Shown here piece after piece: positions 41,987 to 50,708 of a stretch of 64,000 nt of DNA. Position 1 is the first letter of the stretch, and each line of letters starts with the position of its first letter. Source of the DNA: DASWZN01 sp963841635 (lineage in GTDB: Bacteria; Acidobacteriota; Terriglobia; Bryobacterales; Bryobacteraceae); NCBI GenBank assembly GCA_963841635.1, contig CAWJDO010000002.1:2728001-2792000 (forward strand), given 5' to 3'. A program made the position numbers and the translations under genes. The notes under the pieces are model-generated. The model was not told where the DNA came from and did not search any database. It worked only from the letters and a program-made list of their open reading frames with translations.

Positions 41987-42162
41987 GTCCGATGATCCTC
42001 TTTTTGCATGGCGGCCAGCGCGGCCTTCGCGGTCGGGCTCAATTCAACCTTGTCCTCGTAGCGGGCGGGCTGTTCCGGCTTCGACGGAGTGCGCCTCCTG
42101 GCCGTTTCCGTGGTCCTTGTCACGGGTTGGGGAGGAGGCGCGTGCGCTATAGCGCTGATCAT
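41968..42162 (-). CDS. Small hypothetical protein, 64 residues
   Basis: ATG 42162 is preceded by AAGGAG at 7-nt spacing. The product is proline- and arginine-rich at first (APPPQPVTRTTETARRR) and ends with DKVELSPTAKAALAAMQ, a phrase common in small proteins that resemble FlgM-type anti-sigma or motility-associated peptides. The last 19 bp overlap the convergent barrel protein gene. The ribosome site and the closing motif support coding; the function is unknown. Confidence 0.6.
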   Translation of the reverse strand: MISAIAHAPPPQPVTRTTETARRRTPSKPEQPARYEDKVELSPTAKAALAAMQKEDHRTQRPNR

Positions 42163-42212
42163 TCCGATACTCCTTGACTGTCCATATCGTCCACCCCGGC
42201 GATTGCATGAGC

Positions 42213-43670
42213 TTATTTCACTACCAGCGTCACCGCACGTGCCACCGTTCCGCCTGCCCCCGTGCACGTCAGCACATACCCGTACGAGCCGGGAGCGACC
42301 GGAGTGACGGTTTCACTGCCGCGCGCGGGCCGCTTCCCGATCCAATCGCCCGACGCCAGACACTCCGTCGCGCCTTCGACCGACCACCGCAGCCTGGCCG
42401 CATGGCCGAACGCGATCGCCGACGGGGCCACCGTGAAAGCCCGTGCCTCCGTGGGCACGACGCGCGGCTGCGCCGCCCCGCCGGAGTCCGCGGGCACCTC
42501 CGATGCCGCGGGCGCCCGGCTATGCGCCAGCAGCCAGTCAAATATGTTCTGGTTGTAGACGTCGTAGGCCGAAAGCCCCTGGCCCAGCCCCGTCAGGCCG
42601 AGCACCGGCATCTCCACGTCGTTGTGGCTGACGCCTGGCAAGACCGTGATCCTGGCCCGTTCCGCCGGATTGCAGGCATTGATGGAGTTCACCGTCTCCA
42701 CCTGGGTCTGGTACGGCACCGTGGTGTCGATCTCGCCGTTAAAGGCCCAGGCCGGCGTGTCTTTGAGAATGCACCCCACCGACGAGCCATAGCCGCCCGA
42801 GATCGGGACCACCGCCGCAAGTTGATGTGGGTAGTTACTGACATAGTCCCACGTATCGCCCGAGCCCTGGCTGTGACCGCCCATGTAGATGCGCGAGGTG
42901 TCCACCTTGTAAGTATTGATAGCGTAATCGACGAATAACTTCGTCTCGGCCGCGGTCACGACGAAGGTCAGTGGGTCCACGCATCGCTGCGGCGAGAGCA
43001 CGATGAATGGGCGCGAGTCGTCCCAGGGCCCCTGGTTGATCAGCTTCACCAGGTTGCCGTTTTCCAGGATCGAGAGCGGCGCCTGAACCGTGTACGGGTT
43101 GAGAAAGCGGGCCCCGGTCCATCCGTGCTGGTAGATGATCAGCGGAAACTTCTGGTTGGGATTGTCGCTGTAATTCGCCGGTAAGTGCTCGTAGTAACCC
43201 AGGTGGGCGCTCGTGCTGCCGATATCCCGCGCGGTCTGAGCTTTGTAAGTGGCCGCATGCACGCGCACCATCCGCACCACCTCCAGCGCCGCCGATTGCG
43301 CGTTGTTCACCACGTTGTAGCGAATCATGTAGTCGCCCACCGTGTTCGTGTCCACGGCCGCCAGACCCGTGACCGTGATCCGGCTCGTAACATCGCCGTC
43401 GTGCGGATCCGTTGCGGTCGCTCCCGCGTCGGCGTAAGCGCCCCCCAGCGCCTGGCTGACGACCCTTGGTCCGTTCAGCGTAATGACTGGCTTGTTCGGG
43501 TCGCCAGAATCGACCGGAGCCGCCGAGACGCACGCGTCATATTGCGGTAGAGGAGTTGGAGTAGGCGCCGGCGGAGACTCGGGCGAGGATGCCGATCCCG
43601 GACAGCCCCACAGCACCACCAGCGCGCAGCCCGCCAGAACAGCGGCGATTCGTTTGGTCAGATCAGCCAA
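42213..43670 (-). CDS. Esterase/depolymerase-like lipoprotein with Ig-like domain
   Basis: A 485-residue lipoprotein. The N-terminal segment VLAGCALVVLWGCPG contains a lipobox-like LWGC. Residues ~60-135 form a DUF5011-type Ig-like domain (ITLNGPRVV, GDYMIRYNVVNNAQ). The central alpha/beta-hydrolase resembles PHB depolymerase/feruloyl esterase LpqC types with nucleophile GGHSQGSG, and an Asp/His pair near VNGEID and GVSHNDVEMP. The C-terminal ~70 residues are another Ig-like fold. It likely cleaves ester bonds outside the inner membrane. Substrate unknown. Confidence 0.85.
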   Translation of the reverse strand: MADLTKRIAAVLAGCALVVLWGCPGSASSPESPPAPTPTPLPQYDACVSAAPVDSGDPNKPVITLNGPRVVSQALGGAYADAGATATDPHDGDVTSRITVTGLAAVDTNTVGDYMIRYNVVNNAQSAALEVVRMVRVHAATYKAQTARDIGSTSAHLGYYEHLPANYSDNPNQKFPLIIYQHGWTGARFLNPYTVQAPLSILENGNLVKLINQGPWDDSRPFIVLSPQRCVDPLTFVVTAAETKLFVDYAINTYKVDTSRIYMGGHSQGSGDTWDYVSNYPHQLAAVVPISGGYGSSVGCILKDTPAWAFNGEIDTTVPYQTQVETVNSINACNPAERARITVLPGVSHNDVEMPVLGLTGLGQGLSAYDVYNQNIFDWLLAHSRAPAASEVPADSGGAAQPRVVPTEARAFTVAPSAIAFGHAARLRWSVEGATECLASGDWIGKRPARGSETVTPVAPGSYGYVLTCTGAGGTVARAVTLVVK

Positions 43671-43691
43671 CTCTCTATACTACGCGCGCCA

Positions 43692-43721
43692 GCACCGAAC
43701 CGCGACCGTGAGGGAGCGGAC
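43692..43721 (+). repeat. Repeat B copy 5
   Basis: Perfect match to the consensus (GCACCGAACCGCGACCGTGA, then GGGAGCGGAC). It lies between the start of the lipoprotein gene and the stop of the ABC permease, 14 bp from the latter. Confidence 0.85.
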
Positions 43722-43734
43722 CCGCCCGTCCGCG

Positions 43735-46323
43735 TCACTCGTCCCGCAGCACTCGCGTGGGCTCCACCCGCGCGGCGCGGATCGCCGGCGCCAGCGAGGC
43801 CGCGGCCGCCACCGCGAGCACCAGCGCCACCACCCCAGCCAGCGTCGTCGCGTCCGAAGGCGACACGCCGTAGAGCATCCCGGCCAGCACGCGCGTGAAT
43901 CCGATCGCGAGCGCCAGTCCGCCCAGGCTGCCCAGCGCCGCGACCCCGAGACCCTCGAGCAGGAACCGCGTCACGATCTGGCTGCGTTGGGCTCCCAATG
44001 CCAGCCGCACGCCCGTCTCGCGCCGCCGCACGGTGACGAAATAGCTGAGCGTTCCATAGAGCCCCAGCGAGGCCAGTGAAACCGCCGTCATGGCGAACAG
44101 GGCCAGCAACGCCGTGCGCAGACGGTTCTCCGCGAAAGCGTCGCCCAGGTGCTCCTCGAGCGGCATGATGTCGAACACCGCGCGGCCCGGTTCGATCTCG
44201 TGCAGCTTTCGGCGTAGCGTCTCCGCCATGGCCATGGGATCGCCGCGCGTTCGGACGAGGAAATGCGGATCGGGCTCGGGCGCGCTGAAGCACCAATAAA
44301 CCGTGGGGACCGCCGCGTGGTTGATGCCCGCTTCGCGAGCGTCCCCCGCGATCGCATGAATCTCGCCCCGCATTGCGAAGGCGCCGGTCGTCGAGAGGCC
44401 GCGCCCGATCCCGCTCGCCCCACCCAGATAGGTATCCAGGAAGCTGCGGTTGAGAACCGCGCAGAGCGTGCTCGCGCTCTCGCGGCAGGGCTCGCCGGCG
44501 AGCAATGGAATTCTCATGGTGGCGAAATACCCGGTTGAGACCCAGCGGCTCTGGGCCATAATCTTGCGGTCCGTCTCCCGGCTCCCACCGCCCAGCTTCA
44601 TCTCGATCTGGTAGTCGCCGGGTACGCCGGGCAAGTCCGCCGATGTCGCGGCCGCCTCCACGCCAGGGACGGCCTCGAGGAACGTGAGGGTGCGGTCGAT
44701 GCGCTGCTTGAGTGCGTTCATGTCGCCCGTTTCACCCCAGCCGGCACTGACTCGGAATGTCAGGACATGGCTCGGGTCGAAGCCGGGCGCGACGCGTCCC
44801 AGGGCTTGGAAGCTGCGAAGCAGCAGTCCCGCACCAGCCAGCAATGTGACGGCCAACGCCACCTGAACCCCCACCAGCATCCACTGCAGCGGATTGCGGC
44901 CCGGTGCGTGTGTCCGGCTGGCCTGCGCCAGCGAACCGGAGATCTCCCGCCGCGTGCCGTAGAGCGCAGGGAACAGGCCGCATGCGAGCGTCGCCGCCAG
45001 CGCGCACACCAGGGAGTAGAGGACGATCCTCCAATCGAGGCCGATCTCTTCCACGCGCGGCAGGTTCCGCGCAAGGCCGCTAAATACGCTCGATGTTCCC
45101 GCGGCCACGGCCACCCCGAGCGTCGAACCGGCCAGCGCCAACACAAAAGCTTCCGTCAACAGTTGCCCGACCACGGTTGCGCGCGATGCGCCCAGCGCGA
45201 ACCGGACCGAGATCTCGCGCTGGCGTTCGGAGGCCCGCGCCAGCAGCAGCGCCGCGATGTTCGTGCATGCAATCAGAAGAAGTAACGACACGGAGCCGAA
45301 GAGGATCCAAAGAGACCGGCGCACGCCCCCCACCGTCGTTTCCTTGAGCGGCTCGATGCGGACTCGTAGATCGCCATCCGTCTTCGGATACGCCTTGCCC
45401 AGGTGCGCCTGCACCGCGGAGAGATCGGCCCGCGCCTGGGCCAGGGTCGTGGCCGGCTTCAGCCGTCCGATGACCGTGAACCAGGTCGATTCGCGGTTCT
45501 GAGCGTAGGGCGCGTCCACCGGGCTCGGTGACCACAGATCCACATCGCGGTCCGGAAAGAGGAACGAGGCGGGCATCACGCCCACAATGGTGTTGGTCCG
45601 GCGGCCGAACCGGAGCGTCTTGCCGATCGCGCCCGGATCCGCGTTGAACCGCCGCCGCCAGAAGCGGTCGCTGATCACCACCGCGTTCGGTCCGCCAAAG
45701 CGTTCTTCCTCCGCGCTGAAGCCGCGGCCGAGTGCCGGAGAAACGCCCCAGGTCTCGAAGAAGCGAGGCGCCGCGAAGGCGCGGGTTAGTTTCTCCGGAA
45801 GCGGCCCCGTCGTCTCCGATTCATTCTGGTCGTAGTAGCCGGAGATCCACTGGAACGTGGAGTTCAGCCGGCTCCAATCCACAAGGCGGAGCGCGGCCAC
45901 GAACGTGTTGGGGTCTTTGGGATTGATCTGGTCCACGCGCACCAGCCGGTCGGCGTTGGGGAAAGACAGGGGCCGCAGAAGGATGGCGTCGATGGCCGAG
46001 AACACCGCGCTGTTGGCGCCGATGCCCAACGCCAGCGTCAGGATCACGGTGACGGAAAACGACGGGGACTTGCGGATGAACCGGGCCGCCGCTTTCAGAT
46101 TCGCCAGCGTGTTCTCCACAACCGCGACGCGCCGGACGTCCCGCAGCTCTTCCTTGATCTGCTCCCGGCCGCCGAACTCGAGGACGGCCCGCCGGCGCGC
46201 CTCATCGGGCGTCAACCCGGCCGCGATATTGGCGTCCGTCAGTTCCTCGATGTGAAAGCGCAGCTCGCTATCCAGCTCCGTCTCCATCTCGCGCTTGCGG
46301 AACAGGGATCTCCACCGGGACAT
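43735..46323 (-). CDS. ADOP-family ABC permease (MacB-like)
   Basis: An 862-residue permease of the acidobacterial duplicated orphan permease (ADOP) type, related to MacB/FtsX. The N-terminal segment MSRWRSLFRKREMETELDSE with LRFHIEELTDANIAAG and a GGREQIKEELRD helix is a hallmark of the group. Two FtsX-like membrane halves follow, each with a large periplasmic domain; the second half ends near GVSPSDATTLAGVVALVL. No ATPase is encoded nearby, in line with the 'orphan' name. ATG 46323 follows AGGAGG. It lies 8 bp behind the PadR gene. Role in transport or mechanical signalling is unknown. Confidence 0.92.
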   Translation of the reverse strand: MSRWRSLFRKREMETELDSELRFHIEELTDANIAAGLTPDEARRRAVLEFGGREQIKEELRDVRRVAVVENTLANLKAAARFIRKSPSFSVTVILTLALGIGANSAVFSAIDAILLRPLSFPNADRLVRVDQINPKDPNTFVAALRLVDWSRLNSTFQWISGYYDQNESETTGPLPEKLTRAFAAPRFFETWGVSPALGRGFSAEEERFGGPNAVVISDRFWRRRFNADPGAIGKTLRFGRRTNTIVGVMPASFLFPDRDVDLWSPSPVDAPYAQNRESTWFTVIGRLKPATTLAQARADLSAVQAHLGKAYPKTDGDLRVRIEPLKETTVGGVRRSLWILFGSVSLLLLIACTNIAALLLARASERQREISVRFALGASRATVVGQLLTEAFVLALAGSTLGVAVAAGTSSVFSGLARNLPRVEEIGLDWRIVLYSLVCALAATLACGLFPALYGTRREISGSLAQASRTHAPGRNPLQWMLVGVQVALAVTLLAGAGLLLRSFQALGRVAPGFDPSHVLTFRVSAGWGETGDMNALKQRIDRTLTFLEAVPGVEAAATSADLPGVPGDYQIEMKLGGGSRETDRKIMAQSRWVSTGYFATMRIPLLAGEPCRESASTLCAVLNRSFLDTYLGGASGIGRGLSTTGAFAMRGEIHAIAGDAREAGINHAAVPTVYWCFSAPEPDPHFLVRTRGDPMAMAETLRRKLHEIEPGRAVFDIMPLEEHLGDAFAENRLRTALLALFAMTAVSLASLGLYGTLSYFVTVRRRETGVRLALGAQRSQIVTRFLLEGLGVAALGSLGGLALAIGFTRVLAGMLYGVSPSDATTLAGVVALVLAVAAAASLAPAIRAARVEPTRVLRDE

Positions 46324-46331
46324 GCGACCTC

Positions 46332-46667
46332 CTAGTGCGCCGTCTGCATGATCAGCGCAACCGCTTCCGAGAGGCGGTTCCAGTTCGATTCCTCGCGCGC
46401 CAGCTGCCTGCGGCCCTTGACGGACAACCGGTAGAACTTGGCTTGGCGGCCGCTGTAGGATGCCCCCCAATCCGCGTCGATCCAGCCCCGCTCCTCCAAC
46501 CGGTGCAGTGCCGGGTAGAGCGAGCCCTGCTGCACCTGCAGCACCTCTTTGGATATCTGCCGGATCCGTTGCGAGATGGCGTACCCATGAATCGGGCCCA
46601 TCGCCACGATCTTCAGGATGAGCATATCGAGGATGCCCTGCAGCAGCTCGGACTTTTCGTTTGGCAT
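46332..46667 (-). CDS. PadR family transcriptional regulator
   Basis: A 111-residue winged-helix repressor: LLQGILDMLILKIVAMGPIHGYAI, QVQQGSLYPALHRLEERGW (recognition helix region) and SGRQAKFYRLSVKGRRQL are all classical PadR segments. ATG 46667 follows TAGGAGA. It is the first gene of a pair with the ADOP permease and lies 17 bp downstream of a perfect 9-bp-arm palindrome, which fits autoregulation. The ligand is unknown. Confidence 0.96.
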   Translation of the reverse strand: MPNEKSELLQGILDMLILKIVAMGPIHGYAISQRIRQISKEVLQVQQGSLYPALHRLEERGWIDADWGASYSGRQAKFYRLSVKGRRQLAREESNWNRLSEAVALIMQTAH

Positions 46668-46683
46668 CACGTCTCCTAGACAA

Positions 46684-46710
46684 TCTACATATACAACGAC
46701 CATATGTAGA
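46684..46710. promoter_or_regulatory. 27-bp palindrome, probable PadR operator
   Basis: TCTACATAT (46684-46692) and ATATGTAGA (46702-46710) are perfect reverse complements with a 9-nt spacer. It lies 17 bp before the padR ATG. PadR regulators bind dyad ATACAT-like boxes near their own promoters; the TACATAT/ATATGTA core resembles these. Confidence 0.75.
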
Positions 46711-46722
46711 CCGTCAAGGTGT

Positions 46723-46764
46723 GTGGGGCAGGCGTCCACGCCTGCAGCGGTCTCCAGACCCGCC
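46723..46764 (+). repeat. Repeat A copy 4 (double hairpin)
   Basis: Hairpin 1 is GCAGGCGT/ACGCCTGC; hairpin 2 has lost one G (GCGGTCT against AGACCCGC). It lies between the PadR operator and the serine hydrolase start. Confidence 0.8.
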
Positions 46765-46771
46765 CATCGCG

Positions 46772-46777
46772 TACAAT
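46772..46777 (+). promoter_or_regulatory. Candidate -10 of the serine hydrolase operon
   Basis: TACAAT ends 10 nt before the ATG at 46788. It directly follows repeat A copy 4. Confidence 0.4.
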
Positions 46778-46787
46778 TGAAATCGCC

Positions 46788-48164
46788 ATGAAGCGTTCCC
46801 TGGCCGCCGCCCTTCTCTGCTGTGCGCTGCCCCTGGCCGCCCAGCAATCCTCGGAGCTCGACCGCAAGCTCTCCGCCAAAATCGCCGACGCGCTGAAGTC
46901 CAGCACCGCCCCGAGTGTCTCGGTCGCCGTCGTCCAGGACGGCCGGCTCGTCTATGCGCAGGCCTTCGGACAAGCCGACATTGCCAAGGGCCGCGCGGCC
47001 GACGCCGCCACGCGCTACGCCGTCGGTTCGATCAGCAAGCAGTTCACCGCCGTCGCGCTGCTGCTTCTCCAGGAGCAGGGCAAGCTCTCGCTCGACGACA
47101 AGGTCTCGAAGTACTTCCCCGATCTCACGCGCGCCAGCGACATCACGATTCGCCAGCTGCTGTCGCATACCGCGGGCTACGAGGACTTTGCGCCGCAGGA
47201 CTACATGATTCCCGAGTGGGGCCATCCCACCACGCCGCTGGCCATCCTGGACCGCTGGGCGAAGAAGCCGCTCAACTTCGAACCCGGCACGCGCTGGCAA
47301 TACAGCAACACCAACTACGTCCTGGCCGCGGAGATTTTCGACAAAGTCTCTGGGCAGCCGCTGCTCCAGTTCCTGGCGGAGAAGGTCTTCCGTCCGCTCG
47401 AGATGCGCTCCGCGGGCGATTGCCAGGATGCGAGCCCTGCCGACGCTGTCGCCTACACCCGTTACGCCGCCGGACCGCCCCGCGTGGTCGAGCGCGAAGC
47501 CAGCGGCTGGTATTTCGGCGCCGGCGAGCTGTGCATGACGCCGTCCGACCTGGCGCGCTGGGACGTCGCCTTCCTCCAGAAGAAGATCCTGTCCGAGCGT
47601 TCCTACGCCGAGTTCACCCGCGAGGCGAGGCTGGCGAACGGCGACTCCACTCACTACGCGCTGGGTCTCCAGATGGGCGACCTGCGCAACATTCCGATGC
47701 TCTTCCACGGCGGCGAGGTCTCGGGCTTCCTGGCCTCGAACAGCGTGTTTCCGAACCGCGACGGCGCGGTCATCGTGCTTTCGAACGAAGATGGCGTCGA
47801 TTTGGTCGGCCCGCTCTCGCGCCAGTTATCGGAGTTGGTGTTTCTGCCCGACCGGCCGCCCGCCGCGGACCAGGAGATCCAACAGGTGCGTTCCATTCTG
47901 GAGGGGCTCAGGCAGGGCCAGATCGATCGCGGCCTGTTCACTGCCAACGCCAACTACTACTTTGGCGAGACCGCGCTCGCGGACTACAAGGCTTCTCTCG
48001 CGGCGATGGGCGCCCTGAAATCGGTGAGCCGCGTGAACGAGACCCTGCGCGGCGGAATGATCCACCGCAGCTACCGCGCCGAGTACGAGAAGAAGACCGT
48101 CTCGCTGAATATCTACGTGATGCCCGACGGCAAGTACGAGCAGTTCCTGGTGGTGGCCCAATGA
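46788..48164 (+). CDS. Serine hydrolase, beta-lactamase/class C family
   Basis: A 458-residue exported enzyme with the penicillin-binding fold. The signal peptide is MKRSLAAALLCCALPLAAQQ. Catalytic motifs are Ser81-x-x-Lys84 (SISK) and Tyr172-x-Asn174 (YSN); a third-motif HGGEVSG replaces the usual HxG/KTG loop. After the catalytic domain (to about residue 350) a C-terminal domain of ~100 residues follows. It is likely a peptidase or esterase rather than an antibiotic lactamase. Its stop overlaps the aldo/keto reductase start by ATGA. Confidence 0.88.
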   Translation: MKRSLAAALLCCALPLAAQQSSELDRKLSAKIADALKSSTAPSVSVAVVQDGRLVYAQAFGQADIAKGRAADAATRYAVGSISKQFTAVALLLLQEQGKLSLDDKVSKYFPDLTRASDITIRQLLSHTAGYEDFAPQDYMIPEWGHPTTPLAILDRWAKKPLNFEPGTRWQYSNTNYVLAAEIFDKVSGQPLLQFLAEKVFRPLEMRSAGDCQDASPADAVAYTRYAAGPPRVVEREASGWYFGAGELCMTPSDLARWDVAFLQKKILSERSYAEFTREARLANGDSTHYALGLQMGDLRNIPMLFHGGEVSGFLASNSVFPNRDGAVIVLSNEDGVDLVGPLSRQLSELVFLPDRPPAADQEIQQVRSILEGLRQGQIDRGLFTANANYYFGETALADYKASLAAMGALKSVSRVNETLRGGMIHRSYRAEYEKKTVSLNIYVMPDGKYEQFLVVAQ

Positions 48165-49132
48165 TGGATCGCGTCACGCTGGGGCGCTCGGGGCCGGAGG
48201 TTTCAAGGATCTGCATGGGGACCATGACCTTCGGCGGCCAGGCCGACGAAGACGCCGCCCGGCGCATGGTTGACCGCTGCCTCGACGCCGGCGTCAACTT
48301 CTTCGACACCGCGAATGTGTACGGCCAGGGCCGCTCCGAGACCAGCCTGGGGCGCGCGCTGGCGGGCCGCCGCCAGCAAGTCGTGCTGGCGAGCAAGGTG
48401 CGCGGCGTCATGAAGGACGCGCCCGAGGAGAGCGGCCTTTCGAAATCCCAGATCCTGCGGGCGGTCGAATCCACCCTGCGCCGCCTCGGCACGGATTACC
48501 TCGACATCTACTATCTGCACCAGCCGGACTACGGCGTGCCGCTCGAAGAGTCCCTCGAGGCGATCGACGAGTTGGTGCGAGCGGGCAAGGTGCGCTATCC
48601 GGCGAGCTCGAATTACGCCGCGTGGCAGGTGGCGCGGATGCTGTGGCTGGCCGCCGAGCGTCAATACCGGCCCGCCTATATCACGCAGCCAATGTACAAC
48701 CTGCTGGCGCGTGGCATTGAGCAGGAGTACCTGCCGATGTGCCGCGAGTTCGGCGTCGCGACCGTGGTCTATAATCCGCTCGCGGGCGGGCTACTGACGG
48801 GAAAGCAGAACGCGCAGGCGCCGATCGAAGGCTCGCGCTTCGACAAGAACCAGATGTACCTGGACCGCTACTGGCACGCGGCGTATTTCGATGCAGTGGA
48901 GGAATTGCGCAGCCTCGCGCAGCGCGAAGGGCGGTCCCTGCCGAGCCTGGCGCTCAACTGGCTGCTCCACCACACGCCTGTGGATTGCGTCATCCTGGGC
49001 GCCTCGCGCATCGAGCAGCTCGAAGAGAACGTCAAGGCGCTCGATGATGGCCCCCTCTCCGATGCCGCGCTGGCCGGATGCGACGCGGTCTGGAACAAGC
49101 TGCGCGGCATTACGCCGCGGTATAACCGATAA
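48161..49132 (+). CDS. Aldo/keto reductase
   Basis: A 323-residue NADPH-dependent (alpha/beta)8 reductase. Catalytic residues of the family are visible: Asp in FFDTANVYGQG with its Tyr, Lys in VVLASKVRG, and His in YYLHQPD. The nucleotide-binding end is VDCVILGASRIEQLEEN. Start ATG 48161 overlaps the stop of the serine hydrolase. Together with the downstream glycoside hydrolase it may act on a sugar, but this is inferred from neighbours. Confidence 0.92.
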   Translation: MMDRVTLGRSGPEVSRICMGTMTFGGQADEDAARRMVDRCLDAGVNFFDTANVYGQGRSETSLGRALAGRRQQVVLASKVRGVMKDAPEESGLSKSQILRAVESTLRRLGTDYLDIYYLHQPDYGVPLEESLEAIDELVRAGKVRYPASSNYAAWQVARMLWLAAERQYRPAYITQPMYNLLARGIEQEYLPMCREFGVATVVYNPLAGGLLTGKQNAQAPIEGSRFDKNQMYLDRYWHAAYFDAVEELRSLAQREGRSLPSLALNWLLHHTPVDCVILGASRIEQLEENVKALDDGPLSDAALAGCDAVWNKLRGITPRYNR

Positions 49133-49133
49133 C

Positions 49134-50708
49134 ATGCGTCTGCCTATCGTTCTGTTGCTCGCTTCCGTTCTGGGAACGGCCGCACCGCCGATCCGCCTGC
49201 ACCCGGACAATCCTCACTACTTCCTCTTCCGCGGGCGAGCCACGGCGCTGATCACCTCCGGCGAACATTACGGCTCCGTGCTCAACCCCGACTTCGACTA
49301 CCGGAAGTACCTGGCGACGCTTGCCGCAGACGGGCTGAACTGCACGCGGATCTTCTCGGGCTCCTACGTCGAAGCGCCGGGCGCGTTCGGCATTGCACGT
49401 AACAACCTGGCGCCGGCAACGGACCGTTTCCTCTCGCCCTGGGCGCGCAGCTCCACCCCCGGCTACCACAACGGCGGGAACAAGTTCGATCTGGACCGCT
49501 GGGACGAAACCTATTTCGCCCGCCTGAAAGACTTCGTCGCCGAGGCAGGCCGTCGCGGCATCGTGGTCGAAATGTCGCTGTTCTCGTCGCACTACGCCGA
49601 CATGAACTGGGCCAACTCCCCGCTGAATCGCGACAACAACGTCAACGCCACCGATGCCATCGACCGGCGGCTGCTGCACACGCTCAAGAACGGCAACATT
49701 CTCGGCTACCAGGAGCGGCTCGTGCGCAAGATCGTGCATGAGCTGAACGGTTTCGATAACGTCCTCTACGAGATTCAAAACGAGCCCTGGTCGGACCGCA
49801 CGGTTACAGTCGATACCGTCAATCCCTACCTGCGGCCCCCGGCGCTGGACCTCTACCCGAACGCCGTGGACGTCGCCGATGCGGAGTCGGTGGCGTGGCA
49901 GGCCCGCGTGGCGTCCTGGATCACGGGCGAGGAGAATGGCCTCCCCGAGCGGCACCTGATCGCGCAGAACTACTGCAGCTTCCGCTACCCCGTTCGCGAG
50001 CTGGTGCCGGGCGTTTCAATCGTCAACTTTCACTACGCCTACCCCGAGGCGGCCCGCCTGAACTACGGGCTCGGTAAGGCGCTGGCCTACGACGAAACCG
50101 GCTTCGCGGGCAGGGACGACGCGTTCTACCGCAAACAGGCTTGGAACTTTCTGTTGGCGGGCGGCGGAACGTTCAACAACCTGGACTACTCGTTCACGGT
50201 GGGGCGCGAGGATGGAACGGACACGGAACCGAACGGCCCCGGAGGCGGCAGCGCGGCGCTGCGCCGGCAGCTCGGCATTCTGAGTGGGTTCCTGCGGACG
50301 TTCGACCTGGTAAAGATGCGCCCGGACCCATTGGCGATTGTGTCCGCCCCGGGCCTCTACACCCAGACGCTCTCCGTGGCCGGCGAACAGTACGCGATAT
50401 ACGCTACCGGCGCCGGGCCAGCCCGCCTTGAACTGGCGATTCCCGCCGGCTCCTACGCAGCCGAATGGCTCGACACGAAGACCGGAGCAATCCTCAAGCG
50501 CGAGCAAGTCACAACCGCCACCGGCCCCCTAGTGCTCACGACTCCACCCTTTGAGGACGACATAGCCTTGCGCCTAAGTGGGGCAGGCGTCCACGCCTGC
50601 AGCGGGTCTCCAGACCCGCCTCTTCCGAACCCCATCACCCCAGCTCCCCGCTCCGAGCCGCCCGCCCCATATAATCCGCCGCCCGATACGCCAGCGCCTG
50701 AATCGTAG
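49134..50708 (+). CDS. Glycoside hydrolase-like exported protein with repeat-derived tail
   Basis: A 524-residue secreted protein with a (beta/alpha)8 glycosidase-like domain related to DUF4038/GH5-type families. It starts MRLPIVLLLASVLGTAAPP, a signal peptide. Catalytic-type segments are YEIQNEPWS (acid/base Glu after Asn) and YDETGFAG (second acid). The C-terminal beta-domain ends EDDIALRL. Repeat A copy 5 (50578-50620) then supplies GAGVHACSGSPDPP and the frame runs on 29 further residues, Pro-rich, to a stop at 50708, overlapping the next gene antisense. The natural end is probably near 50575. ATG 49134 lies 1 nt after the previous stop. Confidence 0.82.
   Translation: MRLPIVLLLASVLGTAAPPIRLHPDNPHYFLFRGRATALITSGEHYGSVLNPDFDYRKYLATLAADGLNCTRIFSGSYVEAPGAFGIARNNLAPATDRFLSPWARSSTPGYHNGGNKFDLDRWDETYFARLKDFVAEAGRRGIVVEMSLFSSHYADMNWANSPLNRDNNVNATDAIDRRLLHTLKNGNILGYQERLVRKIVHELNGFDNVLYEIQNEPWSDRTVTVDTVNPYLRPPALDLYPNAVDVADAESVAWQARVASWITGEENGLPERHLIAQNYCSFRYPVRELVPGVSIVNFHYAYPEAARLNYGLGKALAYDETGFAGRDDAFYRKQAWNFLLAGGGTFNNLDYSFTVGREDGTDTEPNGPGGGSAALRRQLGILSGFLRTFDLVKMRPDPLAIVSAPGLYTQTLSVAGEQYAIYATGAGPARLELAIPAGSYAAEWLDTKTGAILKREQVTTATGPLVLTTPPFEDDIALRLSGAGVHACSGSPDPPLPNPITPAPRSEPPAPYNPPPDTPAPES
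50578..50620 (+). repeat. Repeat A copy 5 (double hairpin), inside a reading frame
   Basis: Both hairpins are perfect: GCAGGCGT/ACGCCTGC and GCGGGTCT/AGACCCGC. Unlike the other copies it lies within an open reading frame, at the end of the glycoside hydrolase gene, and is translated through. Confidence 0.85.

Noticed and set aside
44088..44423. Alternative frames within the ADOP permease suggesting a broken gene
   Set aside because: The permease frame is continuous from 46323 to 43735 with all expected segments.
48891..49133. An upstream extension of the glycoside hydrolase frame into the aldo/keto reductase
   Set aside because: The signal peptide begins at ATG 49134, one base after the reductase stop; the extension lies wholly within the reductase gene.
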